DNA of 64,000 bases from Sporosarcina sp. (GTDB taxonomy: Bacteria > Bacillota > Bacilli > Bacillales_A > Planococcaceae), in assembly GCA_029263895.1 (NCBI GenBank), contig JARIDO010000011.1:101921-165920 (forward strand), given 5' to 3'. The notes beneath the pieces were generated by a model. The model was not told the DNA's origin and did not search any database. It was given only the letters and a program-made list of their open reading frames with translations. A program made the position numbers and the translations under genes. Shown here in pieces: positions 53,778 to 61,614 of the stretch (positions are counted from its first letter, which is position 1; every line of letters begins with the position of its first letter).

Positions 53778-54719
53778 TTGAATGACCGTAAATATATCTA
53801 TACGTATGTTAGACACACAGACGAGTATGAACTGTGTAGTTTAGAAATGCGTTCTTTTTTTGGATTTGATGTGAAATCTAATGTGTTAATGAGCGACATT
53901 TCGATTAACCCTAGTCGTAGTCCATTTATAAAGGAACGACTAGCTGTTATGTTTGAAGATGAAAGTTTCGAAAAGCTACTAGCAATGGTTGAAAATGTAA
54001 TACTTACAGACACTACATTTAAGGTCGTTTGTCTTAATACACTAGTGCTAGACGCTACTCCAAAAATCGGACATCCAAAGCGCCGAAAACTTGAACGTGA
54101 AATTGGCTTGCGCATTCAAGGTGAACCAGATTTAGATCATGCACAAACCATTTTTGGTGTTCTACAGATTGGTGCCTCTTGGTACTTCGGAGAATTGACT
54201 GAGAGTGAGGCTGTCTGGTTTACCCATCAACAAAAACCGCATATGTACTCTACTGCGTTAAGTACTCATGTTGCGAGAGCTGTAGCCAATATCGCTGCAC
54301 CACACCCTGTCGGTATTAGCGTCATTGACCCATGCTGTGGAATTGGCACCGTCCTCGTTGAAGCTTTATCGATGGGTATTAATATCGTGGGACGCGACAT
54401 TAATCCGCTCGTCGTATTAGGCTCTAGAAAAAACATTGCTCATTTTGGACTAGAAGGTGAGGTAACGGTTGGACCCATAGCTGATGTCACTGAAGAATAT
54501 GACGTAGGGATTATTGATATGCCTTACAATTTATTCACGCACATTTCAGTTGAAGGTCAGTTTGCGATTATTAAAGAAGCGCGTCGTTTCGCAAAGAAGC
54601 TAATTGTCATTACGATTGATACAATTGATCATATGATCATTGAAGCAGGCTATACAATCACAGATCGTTGTGTGGTTAAAAAAGGACATTTTGAAAGACA
54701 AATTCTCGTATGTCAATAA
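53778..54719 (+). CDS. Trm11-like RNA methyltransferase
   Basis: A 313-residue class I SAM-dependent methyltransferase. The SAM site is DPCCGIGTVLVEALSMG with the acidic strand end GRDINP, and the catalytic loop is IDMPYNLF, a D-M-P-Y variant of the D/N-P-P-Y motif used for exocyclic amino groups. The N-terminal ~150 residues would be a divergent substrate-binding (THUMP-like) region. Likely a tRNA guanine-N2 methyltransferase relative; target unknown. Start TTG right after the upstream stop. Confidence 0.8.
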   Translation: MNDRKYIYTYVRHTDEYELCSLEMRSFFGFDVKSNVLMSDISINPSRSPFIKERLAVMFEDESFEKLLAMVENVILTDTTFKVVCLNTLVLDATPKIGHPKRRKLEREIGLRIQGEPDLDHAQTIFGVLQIGASWYFGELTESEAVWFTHQQKPHMYSTALSTHVARAVANIAAPHPVGISVIDPCCGIGTVLVEALSMGINIVGRDINPLVVLGSRKNIAHFGLEGEVTVGPIADVTEEYDVGIIDMPYNLFTHISVEGQFAIIKEARRFAKKLIVITIDTIDHMIIEAGYTITDRCVVKKGHFERQILVCQ

Positions 54720-54851
54720 GAAAAGATCTGAAGACTAAACATTATCTAAAAGTAATAAAACGTATACTTCAACTAACTTCACACTAGCGCATTGAATCAT
54801 AAACCCCAACAAAGATCGTTGAAAATTAGTTTCATAATTGCGAGACGCTTT

Positions 54852-54984
54852 TTGCGGGCGATTGTGGATGATTTGCGGACGTTTTTCAGATGCTTGCGGG
54901 CGATTGTCGAAGTTTACGGGCGGACAATGAGGGTTTGCGGGTGATAGTTTGTGTTTACGGGCGGACTAAGCGGTTTTTCGGGCG
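54852..54984 (+). repeat. Seven-unit phased repeat array, 20-21 base period
   Basis: The motif TTGCGGGCG and variants (TTACGGGCG, TTGCGGACG, TTGCGGGTG, TTTCGGGCG) start at 54852, 54873, 54894, 54914, 54935, 54955 and 54976. The steps are 21, 21, 20, 21, 20, 21 bases, i.e. two turns of B-DNA. All units point the same way. The sequence is far richer in G than its surroundings. No gene is seen in 54720-55069. Confidence 0.85.
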
Positions 54985-55033
54985 CGCACTATATCGCCAA
55001 TTACGATAAATCGCTAAGTAACTTCGTCTAGCA

Positions 55034-55072
55034 AAAGTTAAAAAGGATGCATATGCATCCTTTTTAACTTTA
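55034..55072 (-). terminator. Palindromic terminator of the small ORF
   Basis: A perfect 38-base palindrome (19-base arms, no spacer) centred at 55052/55053 overlaps the stop codon of the small ORF. Confidence 0.8.
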
Positions 55073-55279
55073 ACTATTAATGGAGTTCATCGTTTTGGAA
55101 TCTTTTATATTTTTAAAGTTTTGATCTCCGACTCTTTTTCTAATTTCTTCATCTGACAATGGAGCTGGAATTTCTTCAGAAGAAAGCTTTTGTTCTTCTG
55201 AGAGCACTTCAACATTTTCAAATTCAGCACTTCTTGCATTGATTTCCTGACCGTACTTTTCGGATTCTTCACGGGTCAT
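55070..55279 (-). CDS. Small acidic hypothetical protein
   Basis: A hydrophilic, charged protein of at least 69 residues (MTREESEKYGQEIN ...) without cysteine or membrane segment, rather like small spore or stress proteins, but no family is recognised. The ATG at 55279 lacks a ribosome binding site, whereas a perfect AAGGAGG lies ~38 bases upstream. The in-frame codons FDKSEDAK between them suggest a longer protein whose start codon is not canonical or has been lost through a one-base deletion. A palindromic terminator follows. Confidence 0.55.
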   Translation of the reverse strand: MTREESEKYGQEINARSAEFENVEVLSEEQKLSSEEIPAPLSDEEIRKRVGDQNFKNIKDSKTMNSINS

Positions 55280-55589
55280 CTTTGCATCTTCAGATTTATC
55301 AAACCTGTGAATTCCTCCTTCGTAAAATACTTTTTGTCATCACTTTCCCCTTAAATTAAGCAAATGAAACACGGTTCTTCCGACATATTATAAGAGTAAC
55401 CGGTGATAGTTATGTAAGTTAGCGTGAAAACTAAGTGAATACGTTTTAAGGAAATAATTACAGCCTTTATACTAGTCTTGATGTGCTGTTTTCATTTTTT
55501 ACCGAAAATCAATTCTAAAAATGGTATCATTCTCTTATAGATGTAAATGGAGGATTTCGCATAAGTAACGTATAGGGGGCGATTGTACA

Positions 55590-56042
55590 ATGACGACAAT
55601 TCTTGTAGATGCAGATGGCTGTCCAGTTGTTGAAGAAAGCATCAAAATTGCATTTCAATATGGATTTAAATGTGTACTTATTTGTGACACCGCGCACGAA
55701 ATGCATAGAGATGGTGCAGATACAATTATCGTCTCTAAAGGTGCTGACGCAGTTGATTTTGTTTTAGTCAACAAAGTTCAGAAAAATGATATCGTTGTAA
55801 CGCAGGATTACGGTTTGGCTGCAATGGTTTTAGCTAAACGAGGTTTTGCCATTGATCAGAATGGCAGATATTACACTGAGGAAAACATAGACCAGTTATT
55901 ATACGCTCGACATACTGCTCAAAAAGTACGTATGGCGGGTGGTCGTTTGCGAGGACCGAAAAAAAGATCTAAAGAAAGCAATTTGAAATTTGAAGAAAAT
56001 ATGAAATCATTATGTGAAAAAGTGATGATGTTAAACAACTAA
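55590..56042 (+). CDS. yqxD: YaiI/YqxD-family protein (DUF188, PIN-like)
   Basis: 150 residues starting with ILVDADGCPV, the acidic motif of the DUF188/PIN-like fold, followed by VVTQDYGLAAMVLAKRG and the C-terminal GGRLRGPKKRSKE. A nuclease-like fold is expected but no activity is known. AGGGGGCG precedes the ATG. Upstream 55280-55589 has no gene I can support. Confidence 0.92.
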   Translation: MTTILVDADGCPVVEESIKIAFQYGFKCVLICDTAHEMHRDGADTIIVSKGADAVDFVLVNKVQKNDIVVTQDYGLAAMVLAKRGFAIDQNGRYYTEENIDQLLYARHTAQKVRMAGGRLRGPKKRSKESNLKFEENMKSLCEKVMMLNN

Positions 56043-56088
56043 ACGAGATGAACGTCTACCGAAACCAAAGTAGACATTCATCTCGTTT
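56041..56088. terminator. Bidirectional terminator
   Basis: AAACGAGATGAA pairs with TTCATCTCGTTT, with an inner GTCTAC/GTAGAC stem. Confidence 0.8.
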
Positions 56089-56124
56089 TCATATTTGTGT
56101 AAAATCTCACATATAGTTAATGCG

Positions 56125-56424
56125 TCATGGAGTAATTTGCAGGACCATTATGTCACTGTCTTCATTGGCAAGTAAACTATGCTTTTCATTCGGAGCCATA
56201 TGCAAAACATTTTCAGAATTGACAACTATGTCTTTGTTTTCAACTGTAAAAGTCACCGATCCTTTTCTGACAACGATAATCACTTCTTTTGTAGAATCGT
56301 GCTCTGGAATCACTTCGTCCTTCTTCAACTGGATGTTCATCATTGTAACATTTTCAAGCGTTAATACTTTTGAAACTTGTTTGACTTTCTTTTCTAGTGC
56401 CCATGAATTCGTATACAATTTCAT
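56125..56424 (-). CDS. Small cupin-domain protein
   Basis: A 99-residue single-domain cupin: first motif around PEHDSTKEVIIVVRKGSV with the metal-type His and Glu, second motif around LHMAPNEKHSLLA. Function unknown; such small cupins often bind metals or act as sensors. The ATG at 56424 follows GGAGG. Confidence 0.87.
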   Translation of the reverse strand: MKLYTNSWALEKKVKQVSKVLTLENVTMMNIQLKKDEVIPEHDSTKEVIIVVRKGSVTFTVENKDIVVNSENVLHMAPNEKHSLLANEDSDIMVLQITP

Positions 56425-56607
56425 CCTACTTCCTCCTTCTTTCATGTAATTTGCATCATTCGGCATTCAACTATGATTCATTGGGTACATTTCTTTCTAT
56501 TGTATTAATTCCATTCTACATCACGTTCATGCTTCATTCATTGGACATGCTCATAACTCATTGTGCACTCCAATCATTGAAATTGAAAAGACTATTGGAG
56601 GTTCATT

Positions 56608-57687
56608 ATGCCAAAAATTTTATCAGTTAGCACGCACGATCTCCCAGTTGAGATACAGCAGGAACAAGCAGTAGAATTGACCCGTTCACTATTCAGCAAA
56701 AGGTATAAAGATATTGAGCGCTTACTTCGCGTCTTTCAAAATGGTGATATCAAAAAACGAAATGTATGTATGCCGCTTGAATGGTATGCGCACTCTCATG
56801 ATTTTGAAGAACGTAATCAATTATACATTCAACACGCTGTTCAAATTGGAGAGCAAGCGATACTACACTGTCTAAAAGGCGATGGCACACTTAGAGAAAC
56901 GGTATCCCCTACTTCGATTGACGCTATTTTCTTCATATCAAGCAGCGGAATTTCTACACCTAGTATCGAGGTAAGAATTATGAATAGACTTCCTTTTCTA
57001 GATGATACAAAACGGATTCCAATTTGGGGGCTAGGCTGCGCAGGTGGTGCTGCTGGGATAAGTCGTGCCTATGAATACTGCCTAGCATTTCCAAAAGCAA
57101 ATGTTCTCGTTTTAGCACTGGAATTATGTAGTTTAACATTTCAAAAAGACGATTACTCTAAAAGTAATTTAGTTGGGGTGTCTCTCTTTTCAGATGGTGC
57201 GGCTTGCGCGCTCGTTGCTGGTGATGAATCTACTTTACAAGCTTCATGCGCTATGCCACGTATCGTTGCGACGACTTCAAAGCTCATGCCTAATTCCGAA
57301 GATGTGATGGGATGGGATGTTAAAAGTAATGGTTTGTATGTTGTTTTCTCCAAAAGTATACCGGCAATTATAACTGACTGGCTTGGTCCTTTTGTTCATC
57401 AGTTCCTTGACAAGCATCATTTAAGCAAGGATGATATTATACATTTTGTTGCACACCCTGGGGGGAAGAAAGTATTGCAAGCCTATGAAAATGCTTTAAG
57501 GTTCACCGATCATAAAACGAAGATTTCCCGTAACATATTACGGGAACATGGCAATATGTCTTCACCAACAATTCTGTATGTACTCAAACAGTTCATGAAA
57601 AACAATCCTATAGCTGGTGAGTATGGTTTAATGGCTGCACTTGGTCCAGGCTTTTGTGGAGAATTACTTCTTTTAAAATGGGAGTGA
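56608..57687 (+). CDS. bpsA: Type III polyketide synthase (alkylpyrone synthase-like)
   Basis: A 359-residue chalcone-synthase-like enzyme with the Cys-His-Asn triad C144 (GLGCAGGAAG), H283 (VAHPGGKK) and N316 (EHGNMSSPT). In B. subtilis the homologue BpsA condenses fatty acyl-CoA with malonyl units into alkylpyrones, and BpsB methylates them. The neighbouring methyltransferase supports the same pathway. The ATG follows a GGAGG six bases upstream. Confidence 0.93.
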   Translation: MPKILSVSTHDLPVEIQQEQAVELTRSLFSKRYKDIERLLRVFQNGDIKKRNVCMPLEWYAHSHDFEERNQLYIQHAVQIGEQAILHCLKGDGTLRETVSPTSIDAIFFISSSGISTPSIEVRIMNRLPFLDDTKRIPIWGLGCAGGAAGISRAYEYCLAFPKANVLVLALELCSLTFQKDDYSKSNLVGVSLFSDGAACALVAGDESTLQASCAMPRIVATTSKLMPNSEDVMGWDVKSNGLYVVFSKSIPAIITDWLGPFVHQFLDKHHLSKDDIIHFVAHPGGKKVLQAYENALRFTDHKTKISRNILREHGNMSSPTILYVLKQFMKNNPIAGEYGLMAALGPGFCGELLLLKWE

Positions 57688-57694
57688 AGTCGTT

Positions 57695-58228
57695 ATGATT
57701 TTTTTCAACATTGTTTTTTCAGTTGTTATTTTGCAAAGAGTAGTAGAATTATTAATCGCTAGAAAAAATGAACAATGGATGCGGAGACAAGGGGCCTATG
57801 AAGTAGGTGCAGAACATTATCCAATTATGCTTCTCTTGCATATTGGATTTTTCGTAACCTTCTATTTAGAAGTGTCTATTTTAAATCGAATGTTACCATC
57901 CATGTGGACCATTCTTTTCATCATTTTCTTAGTTGCACAATTCATAAGGATTTGGTGTTTAGTCACTTTGGGAAAATTTTGGAATACAAAAATTATTATC
58001 TTGCCAGGTACAAACATTGTGAGAAGTGGACCGTACCGATGGATTCGTCATCCTAATTATGCAGTTGTAGCTACTGAATTTCTAATTCTGCCCTTACTAT
58101 TTGGCGCGACTTTCACTGCAATACTCTTTTCAATCCTTAATCTTTGGATGTTATCTGTTCGAATTCCGATAGAAGAACAGGCACTAAAGGTTGCAACAAA
58201 CTATCAAGAAAGTTTCGAAACGAAATGA
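57695..58228 (+). CDS. bpsB: Isoprenylcysteine carboxyl methyltransferase-like protein
   Basis: 177 residues with four to five membrane helices and the ICMT/PEMT-type SAM motif GPYRWIRHPNYAVV followed by a late Glu in IPIEEQAL. It lies seven bases after the polyketide synthase gene, and by analogy with BpsB should O-methylate alkylpyrones in the membrane. A terminator follows. Confidence 0.9.
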   Translation: MIFFNIVFSVVILQRVVELLIARKNEQWMRRQGAYEVGAEHYPIMLLLHIGFFVTFYLEVSILNRMLPSMWTILFIIFLVAQFIRIWCLVTLGKFWNTKIIILPGTNIVRSGPYRWIRHPNYAVVATEFLILPLLFGATFTAILFSILNLWMLSVRIPIEEQALKVATNYQESFETK

Positions 58229-58246
58229 AGCGCAAAAATAGTCTGG

Positions 58247-58288
58247 TAGACGACTAAAATACTTCAACAACGTCCTTTGACAAAGAAC
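58247..58288 (+). repeat. Second copy of the 10.1-kb dispersed repeat end
   Basis: These 42 bases match 10134-10175 at 36 positions, in the same orientation (TAGACGACTAAAAT...CAACGT...TTTGACA.AGAAC). Confidence 0.75.
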
Positions 58289-58290
58289 CA

Positions 58291-58325
58291 AAAAAGCACA
58301 ACTGAATCATTCAGTTGTGCTTTTT
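58291..58325. terminator. Bidirectional terminator
   Basis: Sixteen-base arms AAAAAGCACAACTGAA/TTCAGTTGTGCTTTTT around a TCA loop, between bpsB and nhaC. Confidence 0.88.
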
Positions 58326-58330
58326 AGCAT

Positions 58331-59716
58331 TCAATTTTCAGCTTTAAACGTTAGTGTTTTCCCTGTAAAACCGAAAAGAATGGTTAACACAGGTGACACT
58401 AAACAAAAGATAGCAAATGGTAAGTACTCTAACGTAGAAACACCTAATACGTCTGTTATGAAGAGTCCGCAGACACTCCATGGTACAAGTGGATTGACGA
58501 CTGTACCGGCATCTTCCATCACTCTACTCAAGTTTTTTCCAGCGAGGCCAACCTTCGCATATTGTTTTTGAAATGCCTGTCCTGTTAGTAGGATTGACAA
58601 GTATTGTTCGCCTATTAATACGTTGATACCAATCGCCATTAATGCTGAAGATGCAATAACGGATGATACTTTACGTAAAACACTTTCTAACTTATAAAGT
58701 AGACTCTGTATAATTCCTAATGTGAACAATAATCCACCCATGCTTAGCGCTAACAGCACAAGTCCAACAGTTGGCAACATGCTAACCAAGCCGCCTCTTG
58801 TCAGTAGTATATCAATACTCTTAATACCAGTGTCGGACTTAAATCCTTCAAATAACATCTTCAAAATGGAGGTCATGCTGTAACTTTGATGTAAAAAGGA
58901 AACGAGTACTGCTGACAATGCACTACCAGCTAATGTTAATAGCGCTGGTACTTTCGCTATCGTTAGTGCAAATAAAATAAGTAAAGGAATAACCGTATAG
59001 ACATGAATCATACCAGTATCCATAAGTCCATCTTTCATCGTTGCGATTCCATCTATTTCATTAGTAACAGCCGTCGGGGATAAAACAGCAAAAAATACAA
59101 GTGACAATAAGAATGCTGGAATCGTCGTCCAGCCCATATTACGAATGTGCTCGAACAAATCCACTTTTACAATTGATGCTGCTAAATTCGTTGTATCTGA
59201 GAGCGGTGACATTTTATCTCCAAAGAAGGCACCAGATACGATCGCGCCCGCAGTAATGGTCATCGATAAATCCATCACTTCTGTCATTCCAATAAAAGCA
59301 ACACCTACCGTTGCAACTGTTGTTAATGAGCTTCCGATTGAAACACCTACAATTCCAGTTACTACGAACACGATTGCATAGAAAAAGGTCGGTGACAGGA
59401 TGGAAAATCCTGTATAAATTAACGTCGGAATTGTGCCACTCATCATCCAACTACTAATCAGAATGCCGATAAAGAAAAAGAGAAACACGGCACTCATTCC
59501 TGCACCAGCACCTTCAACTAGACCCCCTTCTAGTTTTTTATAAGGTATTTTCTTAATAATTCCGTAGCCTATCAATAGCAGGATGGAAAACAAAATGGGG
59601 ATATGAGGTGCTGATTGAAATTTGATAATACTTACGCTAATTAATATAATGATTGCTGAAATAAGTACTGCGGCTTCTTTAAATGAAGGTGCTATAAGTG
59701 ATTTTATTTGAAACAT
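58331..59716 (-). CDS. nhaC: NhaC-family antiporter, T-box controlled (possible tyrosine transporter)
   Basis: A 461-residue integral membrane protein with 11-12 helices and NhaC-family features: SSLTTVATVGVAFIGM, GAFFGDKMSPLSDTTNLA and DAGTVVNPLVPWSVCG. The ATG at 59716 follows GGAGG. The family contains Na+/H+ antiporters, malate/lactate antiporters and the B. subtilis YheL branch, which comparative genomics links to tyrosine uptake because of Tyr T-boxes. A T-box with a Tyr-type specifier precedes this gene, so amino-acid transport is more likely than pH homeostasis. Confidence 0.9.
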   Translation of the reverse strand: MFQIKSLIAPSFKEAAVLISAIIILISVSIIKFQSAPHIPILFSILLLIGYGIIKKIPYKKLEGGLVEGAGAGMSAVFLFFFIGILISSWMMSGTIPTLIYTGFSILSPTFFYAIVFVVTGIVGVSIGSSLTTVATVGVAFIGMTEVMDLSMTITAGAIVSGAFFGDKMSPLSDTTNLAASIVKVDLFEHIRNMGWTTIPAFLLSLVFFAVLSPTAVTNEIDGIATMKDGLMDTGMIHVYTVIPLLILFALTIAKVPALLTLAGSALSAVLVSFLHQSYSMTSILKMLFEGFKSDTGIKSIDILLTRGGLVSMLPTVGLVLLALSMGGLLFTLGIIQSLLYKLESVLRKVSSVIASSALMAIGINVLIGEQYLSILLTGQAFQKQYAKVGLAGKNLSRVMEDAGTVVNPLVPWSVCGLFITDVLGVSTLEYLPFAIFCLVSPVLTILFGFTGKTLTFKAEN

Positions 59717-59751
59717 TGTAGGTTCCTCCAATTTCTTCTTTGTATGGATAT

Positions 59752-60000
59752 AAAAAAACCCCATTCATCCCTTGGAAAGGGACGAAGGAGTTCTCCGCGT
59801 TACCACCCTAGTTAATGAACCGGCTTGCACACGGTCATTCACTTAACGTACTGTATGAGAAATACAAAATGGCGTACTTCATCCATATTGCCGCCTGAAT
59901 TTCCACCAGCCATTCAGTCTCTGTTTTTTGTCCGCAATTGGATTACTGCACCATTTCTCAAATTGACTATGTAGTTTTTTACTTTTGCGCAAAAGTAGTT
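59752..60000 (-). ncRNA. T-box leader, probably tyrosine-responsive
   Basis: On the minus strand the invariant T-box AGGGTGGTAACGCGG lies at 59809-59795, a stem III (GAATGACCG ... CCGGTTCATT) precedes it, and the terminator TTCGTCCCTT/AAGGGATGAA runs into TTTTTTT at ~59758-59751. Stem I has CTGAATGGCTGGTGGAAATTC. The likely specifier is TAC (59876-59874, in GATGAAGTACGCC), i.e. Tyr. A palindrome at 59980-59997 lies at the leader's beginning. Confidence 0.87.
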
Positions 60001-60007
60001 GTTTTGA

Positions 60008-60035
60008 ATATTATCATTTCTAGCTAATAAGTCAA
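60008..60035 (-). promoter_or_regulatory. Sigma-A promoter for the T-box/nhaC transcript
   Basis: Minus-strand TTGACT (60035-60030) and TAATAT (60013-60008), 16-base spacer, just upstream of the T-box leader. Confidence 0.6.
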
Positions 60036-60057
60036 GTGTTTCTTTATGAGAACCGAT

Positions 60058-60795
60058 TTATTCACATGCAAATCCATCTTTGTTACGATCCATTTTTTCG
60101 CTATACGCTGGATGTCCTTTTTGGACTCCATTTGGGTATTTCTTTCGTAGTTCAGTACAATTTTTGAATGGTTCTTCTGCTTCTTTCACAGGTTTAACAA
60201 CGGGCTTGTCTTGTGGATTTGCAGTTGTATTAAAACCATTATCCTTTGCATAATCCTCGATACCCCAAATACCAATTCCCTCTTTTTTTGCTTTGCTTTG
60301 AATTTTTTCATATGGATCTAAATGACGTGTATTTGGTGGATAGACATACGCTACACGCGCAAGTCCTTCAGCTAAAAGTTTTTCTTGGACACTTTCTCCA
60401 TTAATATAAATATAGGCAAGTAAGCGACCGTACTTATCTACTCTTTGGCCTACATCAAACTCTATTTCGAGTTTACCGCTGTTCATTAATTCACGATTTC
60501 GTTCTTTCGCTTTTTCACCAAAGGGTTGCTTGCCTAATCTTGGATGATTCGTTTCTGGTGTATCTATCAATAAGTAACGGACATTTTGTTCTTTGCCTTC
60601 ATAGATGATTTTTATTGTATCACCGTCAATTGTCTTCACTAACTCCACTGGGATCAAACCTGAACGACTAGGTTCTACTTCTTCCTCTGGAAAAAAGAAA
60701 TCATAGATTAGCAGTCCAATTAATAGTATTGCAACAGTTACAATCCCTGTAGGGCTTTTCAGTATCGAACGTTTTTTCCTTTTTTTTCGAGCCAC
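60058..60795 (-). CDS. Thermonuclease-family nuclease with excalibur domain
   Basis: A 245-residue exported or membrane-anchored nuclease: basic start, hydrophobic helix (~16-33), SNase domain with the active-site residues in RYLLIDTPE and DKYGRLLAY, and a C-terminal excalibur calcium-binding domain ending in DRNKDGFACE. B. subtilis YncB/YhcR-like enzymes cut DNA and RNA outside the cell with calcium. Initiation at GTG 60795, AAGGATG upstream. Confidence 0.92.
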   Translation of the reverse strand: MARKKRKKRSILKSPTGIVTVAILLIGLLIYDFFFPEEEVEPSRSGLIPVELVKTIDGDTIKIIYEGKEQNVRYLLIDTPETNHPRLGKQPFGEKAKERNRELMNSGKLEIEFDVGQRVDKYGRLLAYIYINGESVQEKLLAEGLARVAYVYPPNTRHLDPYEKIQSKAKKEGIGIWGIEDYAKDNGFNTTANPQDKPVVKPVKEAEEPFKNCTELRKKYPNGVQKGHPAYSEKMDRNKDGFACE

Positions 60796-60875
60796 TTTAC
60801 AAACATCCTTTATCTTAAATATTCTTTCCTGTAATACCCTATCAGTTTTTAATTTAACTGCAAGTTACTAAAAGA

Positions 60876-61238
60876 CTAGCTCACTGAATGACCGACTTCA
60901 TAACCTAACCATGAAAGGAGTAGTCCAACACTAATATTTATTGCAAGATAGTTTACTGCAGTTACCTTTTTCCCAGTTCTCCAAAGCTCCAAAATTTCTT
61001 TCATCATTGTTGAAAATGTTGTGAGTGCCCCAGCAACTCCAGTCGCAAGTAAGTACGTCCAATTTCGTGATAAGTCCAATCCGAAAATGAAACCTATTAA
61101 TAGTGCTCCAAACAAATTAACGACAAGTGTTCCCAGTGGATACTGTTTTGTAACATTATAGTGCTTGGCTATAATGTAACGAACAATCGCTCCAAAAAAA
61201 CCACCTGATCCAACTAAAAAAAAGTGAATATAGCTCAT
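60876..61238 (-). CDS. crcB: Fluoride channel subunit CrcB/FluC, copy 2
   Basis: About 120 residues with four membrane helices. The pore-lining pieces are GGFFGAIVRY, PLGTLVVNLFGALLIGF and GALTTFSTMMKE (TTFST carries the phenylalanine/threonine track). Two unlike CrcB proteins next to each other form an antiparallel heterodimer channel in many Firmicutes. Its ATG overlaps the stop of copy 1 by four bases. Confidence 0.93.
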   Translation of the reverse strand: MSYIHFFLVGSGGFFGAIVRYIIAKHYNVTKQYPLGTLVVNLFGALLIGFIFGLDLSRNWTYLLATGVAGALTTFSTMMKEILELWRTGKKVTAVNYLAINISVGLLLSWLGYEVGHSVS

Positions 61239-61612
61239 TTGTTCACCATCTTTCCACCTAGGTGAAGACCTATCAATCCTATGCACAACCCACCTATTAA
61301 ACTGATTACTATATAACCTAATGCGAGGATGCTATCACCACGCTCAAATAACTCAATCGTCTCTATGCTAAATGCTGAAAATGTAGTGAATGAGCCTAAA
61401 AACCCTATCGTTAAAACATCCTGTAAAGGCTGACTTATAGCACATGCTGTAAAAACACCCGCCACTAAGAAGCAGAGTAGAAAAGTTCCTAGTACATTAA
61501 TGATTAGCGTATTGATTGGAAATCCTATTTCACTCCAAGATCGACTACTCATCGCAAGACGTGAAGCTGAACCAACTGCACCCGCAACTCCTATCCATAA
61601 TAGGGTTTTCAT
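61235..61612 (-). CDS. crcB: Fluoride channel subunit CrcB/FluC, copy 1
   Basis: A 125-residue four-helix protein with GAVGSASRLAM, PINTLIINVLGTFLLCF and GSFTTFSAFSIE, matching the second type of FluC subunit. AGAAGGTG lies before the ATG. It starts three bases after the helicase stop and is followed by overlapping copy 2; no fluoride riboswitch is seen in the short gaps. Confidence 0.93.
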   Translation of the reverse strand: MKTLLWIGVAGAVGSASRLAMSSRSWSEIGFPINTLIINVLGTFLLCFLVAGVFTACAISQPLQDVLTIGFLGSFTTFSAFSIETIELFERGDSILALGYIVISLIGGLCIGLIGLHLGGKMVNK

Positions 61613-61614
61613 AA

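Noticed and set aside
54852..54984. Possible CRISPR array
   Set aside because: The conserved unit is only ~9 bases and the period 20-21 bases, too short for CRISPR repeat plus spacer; no cas gene is nearby.
56467..56607. Repeated CATTG/TCATTC words upstream of the polyketide synthase
   Set aside because: The words are short, unevenly spaced and expected in AT-rich DNA; no clear operator symmetry.
60796..61238. Fluoride riboswitch for the crcB pair
   Set aside because: The crcB genes follow the helicase gene with a three-base gap and overlap each other; there is no leader room and no crcB-motif sequence upstream of the helicase that I recognise.
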